Of a stretch of DNA of 54,575 nt, positions 34,801 to 42,210 are shown in pieces; position 1 is the first letter of the stretch, and each line of letters begins with the position of its first letter. Source of the DNA: Verrucomicrobiota bacterium. GTDB lineage: Bacteria; Verrucomicrobiota; Kiritimatiellia; CAIVKH01. The notes beneath the pieces were generated by a model. The model was not told where the DNA came from and ran no database searches. It was given only the letters and a program-made list of their open reading frames with translations. Both the position numbers and the translations under genes were made by a program. The stretch lies in contig JACKPT010000018.1 in NCBI GenBank assembly GCA_024233345.1, positions 1 through 54,575 of the forward strand. Reading direction: 5' to 3'.

Positions 34801-36916
34801 GACCGACAACGCCACCAACACCGTCACCTACCAGTACGACGCCGTCGGGAACCTCACCAATCTGATAGACCAGGCCGGAAACGAAACCTGGTTCACCTAC
34901 GACGTCGAAGGCCGCCAGATCCTCAAGACCTACAACGATGGCACTACCAATGCCTATGGCTACGATGCGGAAGGCCGCCTGACCTCCCGGTCCGATGGCA
35001 AGGGGGTGGTCACCCTGTATCGGTACGACGCGGTGGGCAGCCTCACCAACATCGACTACGCGACCGACGCGGATGTCTTCTTCTCCTACGACGAAGTCAA
35101 CCGCATGCTCACCATGGTCGACGGCATCGGCACCACCGTCTACGCCTATGCCCAGGGGTGCGCCCCCGCCACCTCGGTGGACGGACCCTTCGCAAGCGAC
35201 ACCGTCACCTATGCTTACGACCCCGGGAACCGTCTCATCAACCTTGCCGTCGGCGCCTATGCCGTCACCTATCGGTTCGACGACCTCGACCGGATTGATG
35301 AAGTCGTTTACGACGGCCTGACCAATGCCTACAACTACCTGAACCAGGGGCGGCTGGTCACGGCCAAGAACCGGGAAAACGGGACGGTCTCGACCTACGA
35401 CTACGACGCCCTTGCTCGTCTCACCAACCTCGTCCACGCCACCTCCGCCGCCGACGTGCTGCGACAGTTCGCCTACGAGGTTAACGACGCCGATCTCCGA
35501 ACCCAGGTGACCCGGGAAGGGGGCTGGCGGATTGACTACGCCTACGATCCCATCGGCCAGCTCGTCGGGGCTCAGGCATACAACGAGGACGGCTCGATCC
35601 GCCCCGGGTATGCATTCGGCTACACTTACGACAAGACCGGCAACCCCCTGATCCAAGACCGAAACGGCTTGATTACCAGCAACGGATTCAACAGTCTCAA
35701 CCAGAACACCACCTCCCGATGGGAAGGTGTCCTCGCCATGATCGGATACGCCAACACCAGCGAAGGGGAGGTCGTTGCCAACGGCGTCACTGGGACCGTG
35801 TTTGGGAACGCGACCTTTGCTGTGACCAACCTCCCGGTCGTCGCTGGCTCCAACGCCTACACCGCCGTCTTCACCGATCCCTTCGGCCGTGCCGCCACCT
35901 CCACCGTGTCCGCGACGGCCATGGATGCCGGATACGGCTACGACGCCAACGGTAACCTCACCAATGACGGTCAACATGTCTACGCCTGGAACGAGGAAAA
36001 CCGGCTGATCGAAGTGCGGGACGCCGGTTCCGGCACGGTCCTGATGCAGTCTCGCTACGACGGCCTCGGTCGTCGTCGTGAGCGGATCGAGTGGGTCGAG
36101 GGCATCGGCTCCACGAACCGATACGTGTACGACAACTGGAACGTTATGCGGGTGCTCGATGAGTCGGATGCCGTCCTCGAATCCTACGTCCACGGCCCTG
36201 ACCTCTCCGGGAGTATCGGCGGCGCGGGCGGCATCGGGGGCATTCTGTCCGTAGCCTACACTGGCGATCCCGAGCCCTGGTATATTTATCACGCCGATGG
36301 CAATGGGAATGTGGCATTGCTGACCGATGGTGCAGAGCAGGACGTGGCAAGAATTGAGTATGATCCGTTCGGGAAAGTCCTGGTGAACAGCTCGACACTG
36401 CCCATCCGGTATCCGTTCAGCTCGAAGGAGTATGATGCATCAGGGGGACTGAATTACTACGGCTACAGATTCTATAGTTCTCAAGTAATGTCATGGTGCT
36501 CCATTGATAAGTTGTCGGATCATGCAAGTGTTATCCCGTTTTATCTAGTGCGCGATTATCAGCAACCAGTGATCGGTTCTGCTGTAGAGCAGGTAAAATA
36601 TCTTCTAAGCACATATAGGTTCTCCTTAAACTCCCCTGCTTCGTATTATGACTTCTTGGGAATGGTTGGTATATCGGGAGGTGGGACTGAAGAAGGAAAG
36701 AGAATTTATCGGGAAGTGATGGGCATATCTGATGAAGAAGCGGAAGAAATTGATAAGGAAAATGATGAAATGGTTGATGCATGTTCTGATGCGATGAAAG
36801 ATATGATGCTCGCCCCTCTTCCCGCCAAAGGAATAGTTCGAAAATGCTGTAAGTGGTTGGCGAAAAAGCTGTGGAAAGAAACAGACCCCGGCGAAGATCT
36901 ACCCGATGATGAGTGA
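31877..36916 (+). CDS. RHS/YD-repeat protein with CBM48-like domain, 1679 aa
   Basis: A signal peptide (1-26) and a Pro/Gly/Cys-rich linker (27-95) precede an N-terminal beta region. A CBM48/AMPK glycogen-binding-type domain follows (about 285-365: VLIGGTFNGWS, HQYKYVARY, WKIDPDNPVW, NENSLAVID). YD repeats run from about 555 to 1395 (many copies of Y-D-x-x-G-R/N-x-x-x, for example YTYDSRGRLAS). The RHS core follows (HADGNGNVALLTD, YDPFGKV, GGLNYYGYRFY at about 1470-1540), and after SYYDFLGMVG (about 1590-1599) there is a roughly 80-residue variable tail. The tail is helical, ending KCCKWLAKKLWKETD. The last 480 bases are visibly AT-richer than the rest, as in RHS proteins with exchanged toxin ends. 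The tail domain is not recognised. A membrane protein follows at once and may be its immunity partner. Confidence 0.88.
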   Translation: MTLRSFCLRVSMAMLIVTSMGRVCRASDPGSDPNCGNPPQPPPPPPNCGTPCPCPPPDPSSGGGSPSNNDPNGGEGPPASGQSSSGCSGSGCNPYHPYSGSAERTVTDMQLAYQVGDIGFHMTRYNVTRWQPPAHIYFNNVLGDGGNWRHNWNWTILDDGTNAYGPSIRVVYPNGFYGNFAYDSASASNMTFLANTHERVWQDGTNFYLTFLDGRQYHFTQQAEGSGYTYQMERLIDPYSNVYDYVYTSGLLSRVEGPNTNQSVDFTYRMLPYAEPAGTIQFSYTDGVATQVLIGGTFNGWSLQEMTLSGGSNWTLTTSLTNGFHQYKYVARYTTGEVWKIDPDNPVWCYDDSTNYNENSLAVIDPYRILDSVALSDGRTTTYHYGWVENLGFMNVLLTNVQYGGGTEAFYSYYHPSNDLWRRPLLETAEDPHYEGPGRAIRYVYQTNNIYSGQLYEEYSLATTALLSRLTIVDDTYSRIVVDADGNTNYLSYTEQTGQEATATNGVGYVSSNQYEEVFGFGEIGFLKKSWDEMGRVTEYTRTLHYGAIVTVSNAARGLTSNTFTDVNRPFYLSKTVDGSGGTNVYTRDDRHRVVRRDYPDGSYATNAYNLHGQLIAHRDRDGHVTTYTYDSRGRLASMTDPLGNTTTYGYDLYDRLAAETNAAGEVTTYAYNWRGQATNVVYADGTQRSIWYNLYGQQTQVVDRAGGTSVFAYDAYGYPATRVDPAGATRTYSYSALGRLRSSTSPLGLVASNTYDSIGRLVRTTYSNDGTYREWQYDPDGVRTQVNRLGEVTAYRYDSSGGRLEAIRDGNGHWKGYAYDFAGNRTHVTNALYETTTFTYDAMGRQLTSENCQGHVVSNVYDGVGRLIERIDANGISTEYTYDAVGRRTSTLQAGLVVETNVYDAIGRLILHTDANGITVSNTFDSVGRLLSTHYPDGSSTLNVYSNTVLVQRIDRAGRATTYTRDPVGRVLTETDNATNTVTYQYDAVGNLTNLIDQAGNETWFTYDVEGRQILKTYNDGTTNAYGYDAEGRLTSRSDGKGVVTLYRYDAVGSLTNIDYATDADVFFSYDEVNRMLTMVDGIGTTVYAYAQGCAPATSVDGPFASDTVTYAYDPGNRLINLAVGAYAVTYRFDDLDRIDEVVYDGLTNAYNYLNQGRLVTAKNRENGTVSTYDYDALARLTNLVHATSAADVLRQFAYEVNDADLRTQVTREGGWRIDYAYDPIGQLVGAQAYNEDGSIRPGYAFGYTYDKTGNPLIQDRNGLITSNGFNSLNQNTTSRWEGVLAMIGYANTSEGEVVANGVTGTVFGNATFAVTNLPVVAGSNAYTAVFTDPFGRAATSTVSATAMDAGYGYDANGNLTNDGQHVYAWNEENRLIEVRDAGSGTVLMQSRYDGLGRRRERIEWVEGIGSTNRYVYDNWNVMRVLDESDAVLESYVHGPDLSGSIGGAGGIGGILSVAYTGDPEPWYIYHADGNGNVALLTDGAEQDVARIEYDPFGKVLVNSSTLPIRYPFSSKEYDASGGLNYYGYRFYSSQVMSWCSIDKLSDHASVIPFYLVRDYQQPVIGSAVEQVKYLLSTYRFSLNSPASYYDFLGMVGISGGGTEEGKRIYREVMGISDEEAEEIDKENDEMVDACSDAMKDMMLAPLPAKGIVRKCCKWLAKKLWKETDPGEDLPDDE

Positions 36917-36927
36917 GAGGAGCTCCT

Positions 36928-37269
36928 GTGGAGAATATTCAACTTATAGCGCAGGTATCAGTATTACTTGGAAATGTATTTATTATTGCTATTTCTTTAA
37001 GGGCTATGCACAGGTTCGGTTATCAGCCTTGTATATTATTAATTGCATGTGCATCCATACTGTTTGGTCTTACTGCTGTATGTAATGTATCGGCAGAGAT
37101 AGGGTTAGAGTTTGTAAATAAGGTATTTCCTGGAAGAACCTACGGTTGGCTATACATAAGCGTAATATTATTTACCCCTGTCGCTGTAGCGGCGAATGTA
37201 GTAGGATACTACATCTTGGTGAATTCCAAAAGAACAGAGTCAGATAATGGAGGTAAGGGGTCAGCCTAA
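36928..37269 (+). CDS. Small multi-spanning membrane protein, possible immunity protein for the RHS tail
   Basis: The preferred start is the GTG at 36928, with GAGAGGAG five bases upstream; another GTG at 36913 overlaps the RHS stop. The 113-residue product has three or four hydrophobic segments (about 3-22, 30-50, 70-95) and a short polar tail. It is AT-rich like the RHS C-terminus and unlike the rest of the operon. Position directly behind an RHS tail and shared composition suggest an immunity protein acting in the membrane, but no family is recognised and the function is inference. Confidence 0.6.
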   Translation: MENIQLIAQVSVLLGNVFIIAISLRAMHRFGYQPCILLIACASILFGLTAVCNVSAEIGLEFVNKVFPGRTYGWLYISVILFTPVAVAANVVGYYILVNSKRTESDNGGKGSA

Positions 37270-37287
37270 CCCGAAGAGTCAAGACGG

Positions 37288-37312
37288 GGTCAGGCCTTGC
37301 AATTGTCAATTG
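37288..37312 (+). repeat. Left inverted repeat of the RAYT unit
   Basis: This 25-bp arm starts GGTCAGGCC and ends GTCAATTG. It differs from the reverse complement of 38303-38327 at two positions. It lies 19 bases before the transposase ATG. Confidence 0.7.
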
Positions 37313-37331
37313 ACTTACCTATCTTGACTGC

Positions 37332-38309
37332 ATGGCGCGAAGTTTGCGAATCCAGTATCCAGGCGCGATCTACCATGTGATGGCTCGCGGTCAGGGTCGT
37401 GGCGTTATTTTTCATGACGATCTTGACCGGCGCTGTTTCCTCGAGAAGTTGGAGGAGGTTGTGTTGGATGATGGGTTGCGAATTTACGCCTTTGTACTGA
37501 TGAGCAATCACTACCATCTGCTGGTGTGCACACCTCAGGGGAATCTCAGCAAGGCGATGCAACGGTTACAGAGCAGCTATTCGACCTGGTTTCGGGTTCG
37601 GCACGGTGTCAGCGGTCATGTGTTTGGAGGGCGCTACAAGGCTCCGCTGGTCGATGGGGATGCTTACCTGCTGGGTGTATCGCGGTATATCCATTTGAAT
37701 CCGGTTCGTATTGCGGCCCTGGCGCAGCAGCCTCTCCAGGTGCGAAAATCCGCCCTGCAGACATATCGCTGGAGCAGTTACCCGGGGTATGTGAATAGGA
37801 AGAGACGTGTTTCCTGGGTAACCTGTGAGCCCTTGCTTGCCATGATGTCGGTAAACGCAAACGCTCGGTATGCGAGGTACGTGGAAGATGGGTTGAGGCA
37901 TGCGGACGAAGATCTTGAGGCAGCGATGACGGCTTCCAGCAAGGCCATCGGTTCGGACGCGTTCAGGCAATGGGCAGAACAGGAGCATCGCACATCTCTT
38001 GAAGGAATCAGCCATCCCGAAGATGTGGCGATGCGGCGACAGGAGGCAGGACTGGATCCGGAGCAAGTCATGTATCAAGTCCTGGCGGCCTACGGCCTGA
38101 CCTCTCTGCCGCGAGGTCAATCCGAGGCCCGGGATGTTCTGCTGGTCAGCTTGCGTGCGAAATGCGGCTTGTCGAACCGGGAGATCGGTCGGAGGCTGGG
38201 GCACAAGGACGGAGCCACGGTGGGAAAGCGGTGGAAGTTGTTGAGCGCGAATCGAAAAGAACTCAGCCGCCTACAAGAACGTTGTGACTGCATGGTGAGG
38301 GGCAATTGA
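37332..38309 (+). CDS. REP-associated tyrosine transposase (RAYT, Y1_Tnp/IS200-like fold)
   Basis: A 325-residue protein with the family N-terminus YHVMARGQGRGVIF (14-27), the metal-binding HUH motif SNHYHLLV (58-65) and the catalytic-Tyr helix GVSRYIHLNPVR (Tyr119). The C-terminal part (about 265-315) has a DnaA-like helix-turn-helix (LSNREIGRRLGHKDGATVGKRW), seen in longer RAYTs. These enzymes nick single-stranded DNA at palindromic repeats and are usually single-copy, domesticated genes rather than free insertion sequences. No ribosome site is evident; the ATG is chosen because the conserved domain begins right after it. The reading frame is intact. Flanking inverted repeats are the expected substrates. 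Confidence 0.88.
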   Translation: MARSLRIQYPGAIYHVMARGQGRGVIFHDDLDRRCFLEKLEEVVLDDGLRIYAFVLMSNHYHLLVCTPQGNLSKAMQRLQSSYSTWFRVRHGVSGHVFGGRYKAPLVDGDAYLLGVSRYIHLNPVRIAALAQQPLQVRKSALQTYRWSSYPGYVNRKRRVSWVTCEPLLAMMSVNANARYARYVEDGLRHADEDLEAAMTASSKAIGSDAFRQWAEQEHRTSLEGISHPEDVAMRRQEAGLDPEQVMYQVLAAYGLTSLPRGQSEARDVLLVSLRAKCGLSNREIGRRLGHKDGATVGKRWKLLSANRKELSRLQERCDCMVRGN

Positions 38310-38327
38310 CTATTGCAAGGCTTGACC
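38303..38327 (-). repeat. Right inverted repeat of the RAYT unit
   Basis: The reverse complement matches 37288-37312 at 23 of 25 positions. The transposase stop codon (38307-38309) lies within it. Confidence 0.7.
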
Positions 38328-38399
38328 TCGCTCGTTAATGATCCCACTCTTTAAGCCTGCCCCACTTCTACCAGATGGGCTCTTTACAGGAGACTACAC

Positions 38400-40973
38400 T
38401 TGACCTCAGATGTATTGGACGAACTAAAACCGTCTGCTCGGAAGAATGGCTTCTGCGTATGCATTCTTCGTGACACACATGATTTCATTAACTTCGTCAA
38501 CACAAAACCGATTCGTTCGGGGAGCTATATATTTCGAGGTCAGCATGATATGGATGCGCCACTTGCCTCAAGTCTTGCGCGAAGCCTTGAGCGCCTACCC
38601 AAGAGCGCACGCGAAATGTTACGCAAAAAGCATCTCAGTAATTTTGTTAAGTACAGTCGTGGTCGAATTCATAGTTCCGTGCAAAATCCCTTGCGCGCCA
38701 GTCGCAATCTTCTCAGTCGACGAACCTATGAGTCGTTGGGGAGTGACGAAACGTTTGTGTGGGCTTTAGGTCAACATCACGGCTTGGGAACCCCACTTCT
38801 TGATTGGACACGGAAACCTCTCGTTGCCCTCTACTTTGCTTTCGCACACGTCGCTCAAAACAAAATCGGTCAGAGCTACCGCGTTGTTTACTGCCTCAAT
38901 ACAGATGATCTCCAGGTGTTGCCGTGTGAAGACCCCTCAACCGAGCTCACAGACGATCTTTATTTGTACGAGGCTGATGAACTCAATGACCTGCGCATCA
39001 TTGCGCAGCATGGCCTTTTTACCTTCTCAACAAATGACGAGCCAGTTGAGCGTTGGGCTGTTCATGGTGACGACACGAAGATTCGATTGATAAAGCTGCT
39101 GATACCGGAAGGTGAACGCACCGCCTGCCTCGACTACATGGATTATTCAGCAGGTATTAATGTCCACCAGCTCTTTCCCGATGCTGCTGGCGCATCAGCA
39201 TATTGCAGAGACGCCCTCGGGAGGGACATTGCCGAGGAAGTTAAGCGTGAAAAAGAGCGAAAGCCTGCGGCGCTTAACACGATTGCAAGAGGTGAGCATA
39301 GTTCTCTCAACGACCATCCGCGATTGGCTGCATCACAGTACATTGCGACCCTTGGCAACGATTCCCATACCTCAATGACCGTTAAGGTTGACGGTCGGGA
39401 GCTCAAATTTTGTCGCCTAGAACGTCACACGGGCGCGAAGGGAGGCCACTCATTTCACGGCACACTTGAGAACTCCAATGACGAGTACTTTATCAAGATT
39501 CCCGACATTTCCATCATGGATGTTTATGACGGGACAGTCTACCTGCAGAACGAATCTGAGCTTCTTTCCAGACTTGAAGATTTCGAGGGGGTTCCAGACG
39601 GGGTTAAGGCCGGCGAGGTCATCATCCCAGGGGGCCTACACTTCAAGCCTCCGGCGCTAATCAACAAATACGTGGCCGGTGACCGTTTGGATCATCTCAT
39701 TTCCATGGCCATCGAACAGATAATATCAATTCCTCCTGAGTGGATCATTCAAATCGGGATAACCCTGTGTAAGCTCTTGTCAGAAATTCACAACCGGAAC
39801 ATTGTTCATGCGTTTCTCAGCCCGAGGTATATTGTCTTCCCTGGTTGGAAACAAGAGTCAGGCGAGCTCCCAGACGCTGAGAATCTAAAGGTTATGGGTT
39901 TTGGCTATGCCGGCTTCTGGCGCAGTGGAGAGCCCTCGCGACCGCTGCCCGATCAGGACCGCGATTTCTGCTCACCGGAGAGGAAGTCCGGGGACAATCA
40001 TCTGGGAGGAGCATCTTTTCATTCTGACATCTACTCGGTGGGGGCCCTGATGTTTGCGCTTGCTGCCCCGGGAGAGGCTTTCCCTTCGGGAGACAGCCAG
40101 GATATTTTACAAAACAAGGAATACCAAAACCTTCAAAACACAAGTTACCTAGCGGCGATTATCGCCAAGTGCATTAATTCCCGTCCGGAGAGTCGATATT
40201 CCGTAATTCCCGACCTGGAAAAAGATTTAGCCTTTGCCGCGACTCTCGTCGGCGGCGCTCATCGTGAGCGGGAATCTGCCGGGGTGCAGTATCTCTCCCT
40301 TTACGACATTATTGATGCGGCGAACGTGCGCTTCGCCCCCAACATGCAAAATACAAACAGTGGGTATGAGATCTTTGGGCATCGGGAAAGACTCCTGCAA
40401 TTCATGTGTTACGTATTCTCGCATCTACCTTCCGGAACCGAGTATCGAACCCTTACACAGGCGCGTTACTGGCTGGGACCAAGTCTTGGCGTGTATGGTC
40501 GCTTCTTCGCCCTCAACAAGGATCTCCCCAAGCATAGGTCGTTGAGCGTAAAGCGTTGTTTTCAGGTGTGTGAAGACTACTTGGAGTTGCCTTTCCGGGA
40601 GCAACTCGTGCTTCAACGCCACGCAACGTACAGAATCGGCGATAAAGAGGAGGCCCGCGTGCTACGAGTCAAAGAAAATGACTATATGGCCTATGAAAGA
40701 AACAGCAAGCCCGTCGCCGTTATTGGTCACGGGGATGAATATGTCGGACTATCGTTCATAACTGATTCAACCGTCCATCGGGTATTCGACAGGAATCGCA
40801 TTGTCGGCAACATCGTCAAGGTGTGCGTTCGTAAGATGGAGACGGCTGACGCGCAACGGTGGATCGGCAGTTTTGATTCCAAGGAGTGTTGGGGCAGCGC
40901 AGTTAAAATATCTACCTTTGTTGGAACGACGGGTAATGGAAAACCCCTGACAATGGCAGACATCTTAGGGTAA
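38400..40973 (+). CDS. FRG-domain protein fused to a pseudokinase domain, 857 aa
   Basis: The start is TTG, with AGGAGA six bases upstream. Residues 1-220 are an FRG domain (Pfam PF08867 type): YIFRGQ (43-48), GQHHGLGTPLLDWTRKPL (124-141) and AQHGLFTF (202-209). Residues about 335-620 have the outline of a protein kinase: strand YFIKI with Lys366, ELLSRLEDF, the hinge INKYVAGDRL, NIVHAFLSPRYIVF (468-480), KVMGFGYAGF (497-506), CSPE (524-527) and SDIYSVGAL (542-550). The catalytic HRD reads HAF and DFG reads GFG, so phosphotransfer is not expected. The C-terminal 230 residues are unrecognised. The gene is AT-richer than its neighbours and lies next to a RAYT unit, suggesting transfer. FRG domains have no settled activity; a defence or toxin role is inference. 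Confidence 0.78.
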   Translation: MTSDVLDELKPSARKNGFCVCILRDTHDFINFVNTKPIRSGSYIFRGQHDMDAPLASSLARSLERLPKSAREMLRKKHLSNFVKYSRGRIHSSVQNPLRASRNLLSRRTYESLGSDETFVWALGQHHGLGTPLLDWTRKPLVALYFAFAHVAQNKIGQSYRVVYCLNTDDLQVLPCEDPSTELTDDLYLYEADELNDLRIIAQHGLFTFSTNDEPVERWAVHGDDTKIRLIKLLIPEGERTACLDYMDYSAGINVHQLFPDAAGASAYCRDALGRDIAEEVKREKERKPAALNTIARGEHSSLNDHPRLAASQYIATLGNDSHTSMTVKVDGRELKFCRLERHTGAKGGHSFHGTLENSNDEYFIKIPDISIMDVYDGTVYLQNESELLSRLEDFEGVPDGVKAGEVIIPGGLHFKPPALINKYVAGDRLDHLISMAIEQIISIPPEWIIQIGITLCKLLSEIHNRNIVHAFLSPRYIVFPGWKQESGELPDAENLKVMGFGYAGFWRSGEPSRPLPDQDRDFCSPERKSGDNHLGGASFHSDIYSVGALMFALAAPGEAFPSGDSQDILQNKEYQNLQNTSYLAAIIAKCINSRPESRYSVIPDLEKDLAFAATLVGGAHRERESAGVQYLSLYDIIDAANVRFAPNMQNTNSGYEIFGHRERLLQFMCYVFSHLPSGTEYRTLTQARYWLGPSLGVYGRFFALNKDLPKHRSLSVKRCFQVCEDYLELPFREQLVLQRHATYRIGDKEEARVLRVKENDYMAYERNSKPVAVIGHGDEYVGLSFITDSTVHRVFDRNRIVGNIVKVCVRKMETADAQRWIGSFDSKECWGSAVKISTFVGTTGNGKPLTMADILG

Positions 40974-41132
40974 TGGGTCGGAGCGATATATCTTGGGCAA
41001 TGATGCGCTACGAGAGGGGGCAGGGTCAGATAGCGTGAAAGACGGTTAGCCCAAGTTCGACAGTTATGAGTTAACGGGGATCTGTGGCCCAGCGATTGGT
41101 TTCTCCGCCATGTCTTTGCTGAACGCCGAAAC

Positions 41133-42137
41133 CTATGCGCCCGCCATTGCGCCGAGCAGTTTGGTCATGGCTTCGAAGGTTTCCGGGCGCTCTTCCGGGT
41201 TGGAGGCGATCATCCTTCCGACCAGGTGGGCGAGGGGTTCGCTGTTGTCGGGGAGCAGGCGTTCATTGTAGGCCACGCGGAGACCCTGGACGTGTTTGAG
41301 GGCGGATGCCTTCTGGTCGCCGGCCTTGATGTAGGACTCGCCTTTCAGCATGAAGAACATCAGCAGGCCGAGGCTGTAGATCACGCTCCGCTCGTCTTCG
41401 CCCCGGCCCTGAATGCGTTCGGGGGGAATATACTCCGCAGTTCCCTCGACAAAGGATTGGGCTTTCTCGCGTTCCGCTTCATCGAGGGGGAGGGCGAGCC
41501 CGAAGTCGATGAGGCAGGCGTTTCGGCCGGCATCCTGAATCATGATGTTGGAAGGACTGACATCCCGGTAGAGGTATCCGTGATTGCGAATATGAATCAA
41601 GGCCTCGAGTACCTGCAGCATCCAGGTCGCGGTGTCGATTTCGGAAATCCGCCCCTGTTCTTCGACGATTTTTTTCACGGTGGTGCCGGGGATGAAGCGA
41701 ATGGCATAGTATCGCTCCCCTTCAAGTTCGCCGTGCTCGACATAGTCAACAATGTGCGGGTGCGCGGTGACCGAGCGGTGAACTTCCGCCTCGTAGAGAA
41801 AGGCCTGAACTTCCGACTCGTCAAACTCCCGGTCGGTGCGGAGGAGTTTGACCGCAAACAGACTTTTCTCTTCTTCCTTGCGAATGGCTTTGTAGATGCT
41901 GGAGTAGCCACCGATACCGAGGGGGGCATACAGCAGGAAATCATGGATGTGATAAGGGATAAAGTTGTTGAATCCACACTTGGGGCATTTACGAAACTCC
42001 AACGCCGGCAGGGTTGCGAGTGCTTCCTCAAAGCCGCAGGATTCACACTGATACTGGCCTTTTTCGAGAGCGATTTTGAGCCGGTGAAGGTCCTTCGTCG
42101 GCTTGCTGAACATCGTTTTAACGCGTTTGAAGACCAT
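41133..42137 (-). CDS. Ser/Thr protein kinase with N-terminal zinc ribbon
   Basis: A 334-residue soluble protein. A zinc ribbon with CESC (31-34) and CPKC (51-54) is followed by a complete kinase domain: Gly loop GIGGYSSIY (74-82), AVKLL (Lys97), catalytic loop YRDVSPSNIMI (190-200, HRD as YRD), DFG (211-213) and a PPE segment in place of APE. All catalytic residues are present, so activity is likely. No transmembrane helix or sensor domain is seen, unlike many bacterial Hanks-type kinases. It follows dnaE by 73 bases on the same strand and may be cotranscribed. The ATG at 42137 has AGAGG ten bases upstream; the ATG at 42113 is an alternative. The target is unknown. Confidence 0.88.
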   Translation of the reverse strand: MVFKRVKTMFSKPTKDLHRLKIALEKGQYQCESCGFEEALATLPALEFRKCPKCGFNNFIPYHIHDFLLYAPLGIGGYSSIYKAIRKEEEKSLFAVKLLRTDREFDESEVQAFLYEAEVHRSVTAHPHIVDYVEHGELEGERYYAIRFIPGTTVKKIVEEQGRISEIDTATWMLQVLEALIHIRNHGYLYRDVSPSNIMIQDAGRNACLIDFGLALPLDEAEREKAQSFVEGTAEYIPPERIQGRGEDERSVIYSLGLLMFFMLKGESYIKAGDQKASALKHVQGLRVAYNERLLPDNSEPLAHLVGRMIASNPEERPETFEAMTKLLGAMAGA

Positions 42138-42210
42138 GCAGATAAGACCTCTGCGAATATCCTATGCGAAAACCACGGGTCGGCAAATGGAAAACATTTG
42201 CCGTTGACCT

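Larger units (their letters stand above)
37288..38327 (+). mobile_element. RAYT transposase unit flanked by 25-bp imperfect inverted repeats
   Basis: The segments 37288-37312 and 38303-38327 are inverted copies of each other at 23 of 25 positions (core TTGCAAT next to TCAATTG). They enclose one REP-associated tyrosine transposase gene, whose last codons lie inside the right repeat. An 11-bp direct repeat TGACTGCATGG occurs at 37325-37335 and 38285-38295. The unit separates the RHS operon from the FRG-pseudokinase gene. Confidence 0.7.

Noticed and set aside
33540..36060. Repeated 60-70-bp pattern suggestive of a tandem DNA repeat or CRISPR
   Set aside because: The periodicity is the coding of YD repeats within the RHS protein; the DNA units are diverged and in frame, with no identical repeats or unique spacers.
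33788..36292. 834-codon open frame antisense to the RHS repeats
   Set aside because: It is the mirror image of the regular YD repeats (repeated Val-Gly-Asp patterns), not a gene.
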